A DNA stretch of 64,000 nucleotides from Pontibacter ummariensis (GCF_900188175.1 NZ_FZOQ01000001.1:62001-126000), one strand, 5' to 3'. Positions 35,714 to 45,100 are shown, numbered from the stretch's first letter. Notes: generated by a model not told the origin, from the letters alone. Numbers and translations: made by a program.

Positions 35714-35873
35714 GTTTGTCTTGTTGATTAACTTTATATTGAAGGTGAAATTACAAATTCAGGGCCAATATGCAAAAATGTTATGATGATTTTTGCTAAT
35801 TATTTTAGCTGTTTAGCGCCTTCAGATTATAACAAAGCACCCTACCTTTTTGTGCCATATTTTACGCTTTTTT

Positions 35874-37025
35874 ATGCGTTTTTTTAAGCCTTTTACACTT
35901 TTGTTTTTATTGGTTTTCAGTCACTTTTGCCATGCCCAGTTGCGCAATACGGTGCTAAGGCAGGAGATGCCGGTGAATCCTGCTAATGCTAAAGAAATTA
36001 GGGCGCAGCTGTATGTGCTGGGCTATTCTAAGAACAATGAGTACTTCAATAAAATTGCAGATGGCTACACTTTATTCGGCTACCAGCTCAACCCGGAGCT
36101 GGTCTACTACCCAGCCCCTTTTGTGCGGATGGAGGCGGGGCTGTTTGTCCGGAAAGACTTCGGCGAAGCAGGGTATCAGGAGGTAGCGCCAACTTTCTCT
36201 GTAAAGATACAGCAGCGCCACTGGGCGCTGATCTTCGGTACGTTGGAAGGGAGCTTGAACCACGGCTATATAGAGCCCCTCTACGACTTTGAACGCGTAA
36301 TCTTAAATAGGCTGGAGAACGGGATACAGTATAAGGTAAACACACGGCGCATAGGCCTGGATGCGTGGGTGGACTGGGCCAACATGCTGTACCGGGGCGA
36401 GAACGACCAGGAGAAAATCAACGGAGGGCTAGCAGCCGGAGTCTTACTCTGGGAGCGGGAGGGGAAACGACACTTAGGCGACAGTTTGCGGTTGACTTTG
36501 CCCCTGCAGTTTACTGCCCAGCACCTGGGGGGGCAGATAGATGCCTCCCCGCTACCGCTGGCCACCTACGTAAACGCCGCCATCGGTTTGGAGGTCGAAA
36601 AGAGGTATAGCCGCCAGGTGCTACACCGGGTATATACCGGGAACTACCTGGTAGGCTTTAAGGACTTCTCGAACGAGTACCTGTTACCCTACCAACAGGG
36701 AGCAGGCATCTACCTGAATGCCGGGGTGGATACGAAGTACCAGGACGTGATGCTCAGCTACTGGCAGGGCGATGGTTATATTGCAGATTTGGGCGGGAGA
36801 CTCTACCAATCGGTGTCCACTACCTTTAAGCATCCGGACTACGTGCAGGAAGAGCGCCGGCTGCTTATCCTCCGGTTAATGAAAGACATTAAGATCATTC
36901 CCGGCCTTTATCTTACAACGCGCCTGGAGCCCGTGCTGGACCTGGATAAGCCTAAGCTGGAGTTTTCTAACGCGTTTTACCTCACCTTCAACACGGATTT
37001 CTTTCTGGCAAGGCCCAGAAGGTAA
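35874..37025 (+). CDS. Uncharacterised exported protein, probably outer-membrane beta-barrel
   Basis: The ATG at 35874 is preferred over an in-frame TTG at 35850 because it gives a normal signal peptide, MRFFKPFTLLFLLVFSHFCHAQ. The mature 360 residues are rich in aromatic residues and alternating strands (YHQLNPELVYYPAPFVRMEAG-like segments) to the C-terminus, which ends near FLARPRR. This suggests an outer-membrane beta-barrel or beta-rich surface protein. No family is recognised. It is alone between recA (divergent) and a converging acetyltransferase gene, with only about 40 bp between the two stops. Confidence 0.65.
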   Translation: MRFFKPFTLLFLLVFSHFCHAQLRNTVLRQEMPVNPANAKEIRAQLYVLGYSKNNEYFNKIADGYTLFGYQLNPELVYYPAPFVRMEAGLFVRKDFGEAGYQEVAPTFSVKIQQRHWALIFGTLEGSLNHGYIEPLYDFERVILNRLENGIQYKVNTRRIGLDAWVDWANMLYRGENDQEKINGGLAAGVLLWEREGKRHLGDSLRLTLPLQFTAQHLGGQIDASPLPLATYVNAAIGLEVEKRYSRQVLHRVYTGNYLVGFKDFSNEYLLPYQQGAGIYLNAGVDTKYQDVMLSYWQGDGYIADLGGRLYQSVSTTFKHPDYVQEERRLLILRLMKDIKIIPGLYLTTRLEPVLDLDKPKLEFSNAFYLTFNTDFFLARPRR

Positions 37026-37066
37026 GATCCTGAAGTTATAGCCCCACTTTAGTAATAACAGAAGCC

Positions 37067-37699
37067 TCAGACCAGCGCAGTTGTGTTGGACTGCCCCTGG
37101 GGCTGCCATGCCTGTTCGTAGTCCTGTCGTGTGATGCCATAATAGCTCAGGTCCAGCAGCTCATCAGAATCCACCCCACGATAATCGTTGCGGAGGGTGC
37201 CCTCTTTTACAAAGCCGCAGTGCCTGGCCATTTCCCCGATGCTTTCGTTCGTGCTGGTACAGCGCATGTAAAGCCTGTTCATGCCAAGCATGTCAAAGGC
37301 GAATTGCAGCACGGCCTGCAGTGCCTCCCGGGCGAGGTCCTCGCTCTCGGGCCAGTCCGTGAAGTAGAGGCCCACTTCTGCTTTCGGAATGCTGTGGTCC
37401 AGGTTCTTGAGGGCGATATCCCCCACATACACCTGCCTTTCTTTTTGCCACACGCCAAAGTCGAACGTCTTCCGGTTGTCCCAGTCGGTGCGTAGCTGGC
37501 GCACCTGCGAGCGGGCATCCTCTAAAACGCGGACACGCGCCAGGCGTCCGGAAAAGGCTGGGTTCAGGTACGAGGTGTTTTCCTGTAATAGGCGCATAAA
37601 GTCGTTTTCGTCTCCTTCGTCATAAGGCCTCAGGGTCAGGTGCTCCGTCTCTAGTTGCCCATCAAAGGCATCGGGAAGCGTGTTGTATAAAAAGCTCAT
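37067..37699 (-). CDS. GNAT-family N-acetyltransferase, RimJ/RimL type
   Basis: About 210 residues from the ATG at 37699 (an in-frame TTG at 37717 is less likely). It shows the RimJ/RimL form: LTLRPYDEGDENDFMRLL at the N-terminus, VGDIALKNLDHSIPKAEVGLYF in the middle and ALQAVLQFAFDMLGMNRLYMR followed by ARHCGFVKEGTLRNDYRG. These enzymes acetylate protein N-termini or small amines. The substrate is unknown. It overlaps no neighbour and converges with the preceding gene. Confidence 0.88.
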   Translation of the reverse strand: MSFLYNTLPDAFDGQLETEHLTLRPYDEGDENDFMRLLQENTSYLNPAFSGRLARVRVLEDARSQVRQLRTDWDNRKTFDFGVWQKERQVYVGDIALKNLDHSIPKAEVGLYFTDWPESEDLAREALQAVLQFAFDMLGMNRLYMRCTSTNESIGEMARHCGFVKEGTLRNDYRGVDSDELLDLSYYGITRQDYEQAWQPQGQSNTTALV

Positions 37700-37877
37700 A
37701 TACTGCTGATAGAACAAGGTGAATGGACTAGGTAGGTGCCTAGATTTTGTATTACGCTAACGGAGGAAAAACGTGCTATTAATTAGTTTTCGCTGCCTGT
37801 TATTAACCGTGCTGTTATGCTTGCCGTTAGTATAGCACAGTTGCAACATGAATTGAAACGAAAAAAGCAGAATCAAA

Positions 37878-38750
37878 ATGGGAAACAGACTGGAAGGAAA
37901 AGTAGCCATCGTAACAGGGGGTGGCTCAGGAATAGGTGAAGCCATCAGCAAGAAGTTCGCTAAAGAGAGGGCCAAAGTAGTAGTGGCCGGCTTCCCCGAA
38001 GACCCGGTGGAAGACGTGGTAAAAGGTATACAGCAGGAGGGAGGGACAGCTACGGCCTTCACTGGCGATCTCTCAGTACTGGCAAATGCCCAGCGCTGCG
38101 TGGACCTGGCTGTAAAGGAGTACGGAAAGCTGGACATCCTGATCAACAACGCGGGCACTTTCCCGGAAACGAACATGCTGTCTGACTACACGGAAGAGGC
38201 CTTTGACTACCTGCTGAAGAACAACGTTAGAACCGTGTTTTGCATGAGTAAGGCGGCCCTGCCCGAGCTGCAGAAAACAAAAGGAAACATCGTGACGGCC
38301 GGCTCGGAATCCGGTGTGCTGGGAATCGCGAAGAACGCCCCTTATGGCGGTACCAAAGGCTTTAACCATGCCTTTACCAAAGGCCTGGCAGCAGAGCAGG
38401 CGCAGACAGGCGTGCGCTGCAACATTGTAGCCCCAGGCCCTATTGATACCGGCTGGACGCACAAGGAAACAGGCCCCATGGATGAGAAGATGGAAAAGAT
38501 GGTGACGCAGGGGACCCTGATGGGGCGCAGAGGTACGCCAGAGGAAGTGGCGAACGTGTACTTGTTCCTGGCTTCGGATGAAGCCTCCTATGTGACGGGA
38601 GCCGTTTGGCCGGTGGATGGTGGTACACTTATCGCCAAAGGACCTGCCGGCAAACAGGCTGCCGAAAGCATGAAGCAACAGCCTGAGCAGGACCTGAACC
38701 TGGAGCACTCCAAAGACAGCCATACTTCTGTCAGGAGCCAGGACAAGTAA
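37878..38750 (+). CDS. Short-chain dehydrogenase/reductase
   Basis: NAD(P)-dependent oxidoreductase of the classical SDR type. The cofactor motif TGGGSGIG is at residues 13-20, NNAG follows (about 92-95), and the catalytic Tyr156-x-x-x-Lys160 is in APYGGTKGFN. The C-terminus has WPVDGGT near the usual end and then an unusual 35-residue hydrophilic tail (SMKQQPEQDLNLEHSKD). The substrate cannot be predicted. Terminated by a long perfect hairpin shared with the converging gene. Confidence 0.9.
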   Translation: MGNRLEGKVAIVTGGGSGIGEAISKKFAKERAKVVVAGFPEDPVEDVVKGIQQEGGTATAFTGDLSVLANAQRCVDLAVKEYGKLDILINNAGTFPETNMLSDYTEEAFDYLLKNNVRTVFCMSKAALPELQKTKGNIVTAGSESGVLGIAKNAPYGGTKGFNHAFTKGLAAEQAQTGVRCNIVAPGPIDTGWTHKETGPMDEKMEKMVTQGTLMGRRGTPEEVANVYLFLASDEASYVTGAVWPVDGGTLIAKGPAGKQAAESMKQQPEQDLNLEHSKDSHTSVRSQDK

Positions 38751-38790
38751 AAGGTGGGCCGGAAGTTAGCGGGCAGACCGGGCATTAACA

Positions 38791-38832
38791 AAAAGTAAAG
38801 GGCCATCCTCAAGAGGATGGCCCTTTACTTTT
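38791..38832. terminator. Long bidirectional terminator
   Basis: A perfect 20-bp stem (38791-38810 with 38813-38832; core AGTAAAGGGCCATCC) with a two-base centre, followed by T-rich DNA on plus and flanked by A-rich DNA. It lies between the converging SDR and 142-residue protein genes. Confidence 0.9.
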
Positions 38833-38845
38833 ATAAGTTCTGGTT

Positions 38846-39274
38846 TTATGCTTTCAGGAAAGGATAGCTGAAGTGCTTTGGGCTGTGCAGCTTCTGCTGC
38901 GCCATCATCACCTCCAGGGTATGGGCAGTTTCCTTAAAATACTCCAAGCGGCGGTACAGCATCTCTTTCTGTAGCAAGGTGCCCGTGGCCGTCTTGATGT
39001 AAGCCTTCTTATCCTCCAGCACGCGGTGCATGACCTTGTTTACCTTCTCTTCGTTTTGGGCATACCACCTCTGAAAGTCAAAAAGGCGGGCTGCACCAGG
39101 GGTAGTGGAACTGAATTCCAGCCCGTGCAGGCGCAGAAGGTCAGCCAGCAGGTCTATCTCCAGCGGAATAGAGGTATTGTAGGGCATAGAGCGCACTTCC
39201 AGTTTGCTGTTCAGGGCTCCTGCGATCGTTGCCAGGTTGTCTTTAAAGCGAAAGTATAAAGCAGCCGCTTCCAT
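38846..39274 (-). CDS. Uncharacterised protein (142 aa)
   Basis: A 142-residue helical, soluble protein. It starts MEAAALYFRFKDNLATIAG and has many Leu/Lys/Glu heptad-like positions in the second half (NKVMHRVLEDKKAYIKTA, LYRRLEYFKETAHTLEVMM), suggesting helical bundle or coiled coil. No membrane span, signal or known motif. Bounded by a terminator on one side and the MoxR operon on the other. Confidence 0.6.
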   Translation of the reverse strand: MEAAALYFRFKDNLATIAGALNSKLEVRSMPYNTSIPLEIDLLADLLRLHGLEFSSTTPGAARLFDFQRWYAQNEEKVNKVMHRVLEDKKAYIKTATGTLLQKEMLYRRLEYFKETAHTLEVMMAQQKLHSPKHFSYPFLKA

Positions 39275-39420
39275 AAGCTATGAGTAAATTGGGTACAAAA
39301 TTGATATGTGCAATATTACAGCTAAATGCCTTAAGTAGCAGCAAAATTTTGCTTTTCGTCCTGCCGCACCTGTTAAGGAAAGTAGAGTAGCGGGACCTAA
39401 CTTTTCTTTAGGCTTTCTTC

Positions 39421-40389
39421 TTACAGAAGCTCGCGGATAAGCTGCTCTTCTGTGAGTCCTTCTGCCTCCGCTTTAAAGTTGCGGACGATGCGGTGGCGGA
39501 GAATAGGCAGGGCTACCGCCTGTACGTCTTCTATGTCCGGACTGTACTTGCCGTTCAGGATGGCATTGCATTTAGCGCCAACGATCAGGTGCTGGGAGGC
39601 CCGCGGTCCCGCTCCCCACTCCAGGAATTGGTCGGCCTGCGTGGAGCTCATCGGGGTGTTAGGACGGGTTTTATGCACCAGCTTTACGGCGTACTCCACC
39701 ACGTTGTCTACAACCGGCACGCGGCGCACCAATTGCTGGAAAGCCAGGATTTCCTCTGCGTGCAGGACTTTGCGAAGCTCATTTACCCTAACCCCCGTCG
39801 TGTTCTTTACGATCTGCAGCTCGGACTCGTAGCTAGGATAGTCCAGCTTGATGTTGAACATAAAGCGGTCGAGCTGCGCCTCGGGTAGGGGGTAGGTTCC
39901 TTCCTGCTCTATGGGGTTTTGAGTGGCTAAAACAAAGAAAGGCTCGGGGAGCCTGTACCGTTTGCCGGCCACTGTCACGGCGTGCTCCTGCATTGCTTCT
40001 AGAAGAGCGGCCTGTGTTTTAGGAGGGGTTCTGTTTATCTCATCAGCCAATACAATGTTGGCGAAAACAGGACCAGTCACAAACTTAAAGTTGCGGTCTT
40101 TGTCCAGTGTCTCGGCCCCGACAATGTCGGTTGGCATGAGGTCGGGCGTGAACTGCACCCGGTTAAAGGACATATCCAGGGAGGAGGCAATGGTCTGGAT
40201 CAGGAGCGTCTTGGCTAAGCCCGGCACTCCGACCAAGAGGCAGTGCCCCTGACAAAAAACAGCTGTGAGTACTAATCTTACGACCTCTTCCTGCCCTACA
40301 ATCACTTTTGATATTTCCGAGGTTAGCTCCTGGTAAGCGTGGTGTAGCGCGTCGGCTGCTTCTTTGTCAGAGGTGAACTGCTTCATCAT
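39421..40389 (-). CDS. MoxR-family AAA+ ATPase
   Basis: A 322-residue AAA+ protein of the MoxR group, thought to act as chaperone-like activators of partner proteins, often with VWA domains. Motifs: Walker A GVPGLAKT (about residues 59-66), Walker B VLADEINRTPPKTQAALLEAMQE (shown in part, about 112-134), arginine finger region and PLPEAQLDRFMF. It follows the SurA-like gene by one base, and the operon runs PPIase-OmpA, SurA, MoxR. No VWA gene is adjacent, unlike the Bat operons. The batD start at 63452 may belong to a separate Bat locus. Confidence 0.92.
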   Translation of the reverse strand: MMKQFTSDKEAADALHHAYQELTSEISKVIVGQEEVVRLVLTAVFCQGHCLLVGVPGLAKTLLIQTIASSLDMSFNRVQFTPDLMPTDIVGAETLDKDRNFKFVTGPVFANIVLADEINRTPPKTQAALLEAMQEHAVTVAGKRYRLPEPFFVLATQNPIEQEGTYPLPEAQLDRFMFNIKLDYPSYESELQIVKNTTGVRVNELRKVLHAEEILAFQQLVRRVPVVDNVVEYAVKLVHKTRPNTPMSSTQADQFLEWGAGPRASQHLIVGAKCNAILNGKYSPDIEDVQAVALPILRHRIVRNFKAEAEGLTEEQLIRELL

Positions 40390-40390
40390 T

Positions 40391-41758
40391 TTATTGCATT
40401 AGTTGTTGGAGTCCCCCACAATCCTGGTACTCCGGGTCGATTTCGATGTATACGGTGCCGATGTTCTTACGGAACCAGGCATCCACGGCTTTGCTGCGTT
40501 TCTGGCCAAGGGCGGCATTGGCAATCTTCTGGTAGTCATCCTTCAGGTTGGCCAGGTGCGGCTTTGACTTCGACTTTAAAGAGACAATGCGCACGGCCTC
40601 TCTGCCATCCTCTGTCGTAAACGGAATCGGCTTTGAAATATCGCCTACCTGCATGGTATCGATCACGAAGAAGATAGAAGGGTCTACCTGATCCATTGGG
40701 ATGTAGGTACTACCGGTGGCACGGCTCATCAGCATGCCGCCATTGTCTTTCGTATTCTTGTCGTCAGAAAACTCCTTGGCTGCCTTGGCAAAGGAGATGC
40801 TGTCGTTCACGATCAGCGTACGGATGCTATCCAGTTCAGCGATTGTCTCCTCCACATCTACCGTAGCGGTGGCAGGCTTTATCAGAATATGGCGCGTATT
40901 GAACTCCTGGCCTTTTCGTTCGATCAACTGGATCAGGTGAAAGCCGAACTGCGACTCGATCACATTGGATATTCCTCCCGGCTCTAGGCGCAAAGCGGCG
41001 GCTTCGTACTCTGGTACCAGCTCCTTTTTCTTAAAGAAACCAAGCTCACCGCCTGCTGCTGCAGAGCCGGGGTCTTGTGAGTACTGCTTTGCCAGGGTTG
41101 CAAAATCCTCGCCGGCAAGTATACGCTGGCGCAGCGCTTCCAGTTTTTCGCGGGCCTCCTGCTTTTGCTGCCGGCTTACCTGCGCGTGCTTCACAATTTG
41201 GCCAATCTCTACCTCACTGGAGAAATAAGGCAAACTATCGGCAGGGATGGCGTTGAAATATTTTTTGATTTCTTTCGGAGTAACAGTCACCTTGCCCGTG
41301 ATCTGCTGCTGCATTTTCTCCATTACGAGCTGCTCTTTTATCGTCTTGCGGAGCTCGTCCTTTAACTGCCTTACGCTTTTGTTGTAGTACTGCTCCAGGC
41401 GCTCCACGCCCCCTACCTGGCTTGCCAGGTACTGTATTCTGCGGTCCAGTTCGCTGCTTACCATCGGCTCCTCTACTGTTACGGAGTCGATCTCGGCGCG
41501 GGCCAGGAGTAGCTTGTCTTGTAACAGGGAGGTAAACAGCTGGCACTTCAGCTCTTCGCTTGGCTGTTGTTTTGACTGACTCAGGTACTGCAGGTAGCCA
41601 AACTCCAGGTCCGAGCGTAATATAACGTGGTTATCTACTTTGGCTATAATGCCATCCACCTTGCGTTGCACCGGCGTCTGGGCATAAGCCGAAACAGACA
41701 GTGCAATGAGGCAAAGTGCCGCAAAGGCCGTTTTGGCAAAATGATGTATCTTTCTCAA
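40391..41758 (-). CDS. SurA-like periplasmic peptidyl-prolyl isomerase
   Basis: Envelope chaperone that assists outer-membrane protein folding. The 455-residue product has a signal peptide (FAKTAFAALCLIALSVSAYAQ), an N-terminal SurA-type chaperone region (about residues 25-165), and two parvulin/PpiC domains: one around 170-275 with REKLEALRQRILAGEDFATLA and GELGFFKKKELVPEYE, and one from 280-385 with ILIKPATATVD and DNGGMLMSRATGS. It is middle gene of the minus-strand operon. The symbol surA is not given because the Bacteroidota proteins differ in layout. Confidence 0.9.
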   Translation of the reverse strand: MRKIHHFAKTAFAALCLIALSVSAYAQTPVQRKVDGIIAKVDNHVILRSDLEFGYLQYLSQSKQQPSEELKCQLFTSLLQDKLLLARAEIDSVTVEEPMVSSELDRRIQYLASQVGGVERLEQYYNKSVRQLKDELRKTIKEQLVMEKMQQQITGKVTVTPKEIKKYFNAIPADSLPYFSSEVEIGQIVKHAQVSRQQKQEAREKLEALRQRILAGEDFATLAKQYSQDPGSAAAGGELGFFKKKELVPEYEAAALRLEPGGISNVIESQFGFHLIQLIERKGQEFNTRHILIKPATATVDVEETIAELDSIRTLIVNDSISFAKAAKEFSDDKNTKDNGGMLMSRATGSTYIPMDQVDPSIFFVIDTMQVGDISKPIPFTTEDGREAVRIVSLKSKSKPHLANLKDDYQKIANAALGQKRSKAVDAWFRKNIGTVYIEIDPEYQDCGGLQQLMQ

Positions 41759-41860
41759 GGTTCTAAAAGTTGAATGTTAACGCGCTGAGATCAAACGCAC
41801 AATATACTTCTTTATTCTGACTTACTGGTTGGCCTAGCGCAAAAAGGGTACCAGACAGGG

Positions 41861-44176
41861 CTAGTTGCGGATCAGCTTCTCTACTTCTTCCTGCTTAATG
41901 CTAACCGGGTACTTCTCGCGCAGCTGGTCTACCCACTGCTGCTCCAGGTAGTTCTGGTAGTCCGAGATAGCGATACCGCGTACCTCATGCAGTTCCTTGT
42001 ATCCCGGCTCCAGTACCTCGCTGATGATGATGAGGTACTCCCGGCCATTCTGCTGCAGGGTATAGGTGCCAGCCTTCCACTCCACTGCGTCCAGGGCTTT
42101 GTTATCCCCTTGCTGAAACTTCTTTTTGGTGATCTGCACCCCAAGCGGGTTACCGGACTGCGCGTTCAGGTAGTCTGCCAGGGCTCCCAGCTCTGTTGTG
42201 TACAGCGCAAATGACACGCGGCGGTTGCGGCGGCGGCCTGTTTCGGTATTATCAGGTCCTACTTGCTGGGTCTTGCCGCGGCTGTTTGTCTGCAGTTGCG
42301 CCGCAGGCACTCCCTGCTGTATCAGGTAAGCTGTGGCTGCTTTGGCTCTTTCCCCGGCAATGTTCTTGGCGGCAGCGGCCTCGCGGGCATCGGCATGCCC
42401 GTTCACATCCAGGGTCAGGGTTTCGTTGCCTTTCAACAGTTCGGCCAGTTCACTTAGCTTGGCCGTGCCTTCCTTGGTCAGCTCTGCTTTGTTCTGCTCA
42501 AACAAGATGTCGGTTAGCTTGGCAAAGGATACCGGGTAGCGGCGCTTGTCTAACTGCTCCTGTGTTTTTTGCAGAAGCTCTTTGTTTGCAGCGCTGATCA
42601 CAACAGCCTGCGCCCTTGGGCCCCACTTATACTTCTCGCGGTTTTGCTCGAAGTAGTTCTTTAGCCCCACACTGTCCTCCACAGCCTTAGACCATACTTT
42701 CTCGTCCATCAACTGGAACAGCAGGATGCCGTCGTGGTACTCCTGTACCAGCATTCTGTAGTCGTTGTACTTGTTCTCGAGGTTGGCCTTCTCATAGTCC
42801 ACCAGGCTTTGATCCACGTAGGCGTCGTAAAGCAGGTTAAGGGCATGCGTGGCCGTGCCGCTCGTGCGGGGACGCTGCGCTTCCTTGGCGTACTTCAGGA
42901 AATCCTCTACCGTGTACTGCTTGCCCTGTATGGTGAACAGCGTTTGCTTCAGCCCCTTGTCAGTTTCGTCGTAGGTCCAGGTGCCCTGCAGGAGCTCATC
43001 GGTAGCTTTTGCCAAAGCCGTGGCCTTTGCCTCTGCGTTCTCGCTGAAGTTGTTCTCTGCTTTGATACGTTTCAGAAAGGCCGTCTTGTTGAGCTCAGAG
43101 CGGGAGTCTTTCGAAACTTTGCTGCGCAGGTACTGCTCCATTTCTTCGTAAGGGGGCAGCCCTCTCTTTTCGAGAAGTTTAATGATATGCCAGCCATAAG
43201 GCGTCAGTACTGGCTTGGCTACCTCGCCTTTGTTTTGCAAGGCAAAAGCGGCATCCTCGAAAGAAGGAATCATGCGGCCAGTGCTAAACCAGGGCAGCTC
43301 GCCGCCAACCTTGGCAGAGTTCGCGTCCTCCGAAAATTCAGAGACCAGCTTGTCCCAGTTTTCGTTTTGCTGTACCCGCTTGTAAATGGCATCCACACGT
43401 CGCTTAGCCGCCAGCGAGTCTGCGGCCGGAAGGCCCGGTGTGGCCCGCACCATGATGTGGGCTACCCGTACCTCGCCACGGGCCGGGCGCTTGTCCTCTA
43501 CCTTTATCAGGTGATACCCAAAGCGGGTGCGCACGGGCATCGAGATCTCTCCTACAGGTGTTCTATAAGCGGCGTTTTCGAAGGGGTACACCATTTGGAG
43601 GGCCGTGAAGTAGCCCAGGTTGCCTTTGTTATCGGTGGCAGAAGGATCTCCTGAATTGGCTGCTGCCAGCTTGCCGAAGTCTTCTCCTGCCAATACGCGC
43701 TTGCGTAGGTCCAGGGCACGGTTATAAGCCGCCAGGGTGTCCTCCGGAGAGGCGTCGGGGGCAACGCTGATGAGGATGTGAGAGGCGTTGACCTCCTGCT
43801 GCATGCGCTCGTAGGCCTCCTTTACCAGTTGGTCCGTTACGCTCTTCTCCGTCAGGTAAGGCTGTGCCAGTTGCTCTTTATAGCCTGCCAGTTCCCGCTT
43901 AAAAGCGGTTGTGGTGTCCAGGCCGCGACTTTCTGCCTCCAGCACCTTTAGCTTAAAGTTCGTGTACAGGTTCAGGTAGTCGTTTATGCTCTCGCGGGTG
44001 TAGGCGTCCTCGTTACCGTTGTTGTTTTTCTCGTACACGTAACGGAATTCTGATGTGGACACGGGCTGAGAGCCGAGCATGGTGATGACAGGCTCTTGCT
44101 TGTCGTTCTTCTTGGTTGCGGTACAGCCGGCCAGCAGCATAGCAGCGGCCGCAACAAGTAGGGAATTGCTGCGCAT
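41861..44176 (-). CDS. Peptidyl-prolyl isomerase lipoprotein with an internal OmpA-like domain
   Basis: From the ATG at 44176, MRSNSLLVAAAAMLLAGC gives a lipoprotein signal with lipobox Cys18; an in-frame start at 44230 would add 18 residues. Two PpiC/parvulin domains follow: one with ASHILISVAPDAS and FGYHLIKVEDKRP, the second with AHIMVRATPG and PYGWHIIKLLEKRG. After about 150 linker residues comes an OmpA-like peptidoglycan-binding domain (about residues 550-670, NGHADAREAAAAKNIAGERA, then RGKTQQ, RRRNRRVSF). A C-terminal 110 residues follow. The layout suggests a folding factor anchored to lipid and wall. It leads the operon with the SurA-like and MoxR genes. Confidence 0.85.
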   Translation of the reverse strand: MRSNSLLVAAAAMLLAGCTATKKNDKQEPVITMLGSQPVSTSEFRYVYEKNNNGNEDAYTRESINDYLNLYTNFKLKVLEAESRGLDTTTAFKRELAGYKEQLAQPYLTEKSVTDQLVKEAYERMQQEVNASHILISVAPDASPEDTLAAYNRALDLRKRVLAGEDFGKLAAANSGDPSATDNKGNLGYFTALQMVYPFENAAYRTPVGEISMPVRTRFGYHLIKVEDKRPARGEVRVAHIMVRATPGLPAADSLAAKRRVDAIYKRVQQNENWDKLVSEFSEDANSAKVGGELPWFSTGRMIPSFEDAAFALQNKGEVAKPVLTPYGWHIIKLLEKRGLPPYEEMEQYLRSKVSKDSRSELNKTAFLKRIKAENNFSENAEAKATALAKATDELLQGTWTYDETDKGLKQTLFTIQGKQYTVEDFLKYAKEAQRPRTSGTATHALNLLYDAYVDQSLVDYEKANLENKYNDYRMLVQEYHDGILLFQLMDEKVWSKAVEDSVGLKNYFEQNREKYKWGPRAQAVVISAANKELLQKTQEQLDKRRYPVSFAKLTDILFEQNKAELTKEGTAKLSELAELLKGNETLTLDVNGHADAREAAAAKNIAGERAKAATAYLIQQGVPAAQLQTNSRGKTQQVGPDNTETGRRRNRRVSFALYTTELGALADYLNAQSGNPLGVQITKKKFQQGDNKALDAVEWKAGTYTLQQNGREYLIIISEVLEPGYKELHEVRGIAISDYQNYLEQQWVDQLREKYPVSIKQEEVEKLIRN

Positions 44177-44341
44177 AAATTGATATAAAACAGACCGTTT
44201 CTTTTTGCTGATCGGGATCAGATCATGCAATTTTAGTTATTTTTTCTGACAGATAAGTCAAAAGCACAACCATTATCCCACTGCAAAAGGTTTCGTTTAT
44301 GTTAACGGCGCAGGCGCTCAGAAAGTGTGTGAGGGGTTTGG

Positions 44342-44755
44342 TTAGATTTTCTTGTAGAGGATGCAGGTGTTCTGGGGACCCTCGGTCTTGAACTCCACTT
44401 TATCCATGATGCGGTTCACGAGGGCGATGCCCACGCCCCCTTTCTTGCCAAGACGTATGTTTTCCTGAATGTTGGGCTCCTTGTACGCCGCACGCTGGAA
44501 GGCAATGCCTTCGTCCGAGATCTCGAACTTGATCATGCCCGGCTGCTTGTAAATGGCGAGGAGAATGTACTTGTCGGGGTCCTCGTGGTTAGCGTGGATG
44601 ATAAGGTTGGCGCAGATCTCATCCACCGCCAGCACGATCTGGTTCATGAGAATGTCCGTTAAGGCAAGGGCATGCAGGTACTCCGTGACAAAGTCCCGTA
44701 TCAGCTTCAGGTTTTTTTTAGTACAATTTACCCGAATGGAATTATTCATTTGCAA
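44342..44755 (-). CDS. Anti-sigma-factor-type HATPase (RsbW/SpoIIAB-like)
   Basis: A 137-residue GHKL ATPase domain: EICANLIIHANH is the N-box (Glu/Asn), DEGIAFQ the G1 region and GKKGGVGIALVNRIMDKV the G2 region. Such proteins phosphorylate a STAS-domain partner on serine and bind the free partner or a sigma factor. The gene overlaps the STAS gene by 14 bases (ATG at 44755, or 44749 for the third codon). It is last of a phosphatase-STAS-HATPase operon. No sigma-B-type sigma gene is adjacent, so the output partner is open. Confidence 0.88.
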   Translation of the reverse strand: MQMNNSIRVNCTKKNLKLIRDFVTEYLHALALTDILMNQIVLAVDEICANLIIHANHEDPDKYILLAIYKQPGMIKFEISDEGIAFQRAAYKEPNIQENIRLGKKGGVGIALVNRIMDKVEFKTEGPQNTCILYKKI

Positions 44756-45086
44756 TCGTCCTTGCTTCCTCGTAGTCCGACACGATGGTCATCAGCAGGT
44801 CTAGTCCCAGGATCTCAAATACGTTGCGCACTTTCTCCTGCATGTTGTAGAAGATAAGCTTGATTTGAGCATCCTCGAAGCGCTGCAGGTGCGAAATGAA
44901 CACCCCAAGGCCCGCGGAAGATATATAGTGCAGGTTCTGACAGTCCACCAGGATCTTGCTGTACTTCATAATTTCCGGGGCCGACAACTCTTCGTCCAGA
45001 AGCACAGAAGAGCTGGCGTCTAGTTCCCCGTCCAAAGTCATGATGACGGTGTTATCTTTTATTTCTTGTGTAATTTTCATCGGCAT
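44742..45086 (-). CDS. STAS-domain anti-sigma antagonist
   Basis: A 114-residue single STAS domain. It has the usual DGELDASSSVLLDEEL strand-helix and the loop YISSAGLGVFI (about residues 54-64), where the serine is the expected phosphorylation site switched by the HATPase kinase and the PP2C phosphatase encoded beside it. It starts 14 bases after the phosphatase gene and overlaps the HATPase gene. In partner-switching systems the dephosphorylated form binds the HATPase and releases its target. Confidence 0.9.
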   Translation of the reverse strand: MPMKITQEIKDNTVIMTLDGELDASSSVLLDEELSAPEIMKYSKILVDCQNLHYISSAGLGVFISHLQRFEDAQIKLIFYNMQEKVRNVFEILGLDLLMTIVSDYEEARTIANE

Positions 45087-45100
45087 ACTTTACGGTTTAA

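Noticed and set aside
39421-40389. MoxR gene as part of a Bat operon
   Set aside because: No VWA or Bat genes are adjacent; the batD start at 63452 is 23 kb away and likely belongs to another locus.
42734-43654. 306-codon open frame on plus strand
   Set aside because: It lies antisense to the PPIase-OmpA gene, whose domains are clear; the product shows no family features.
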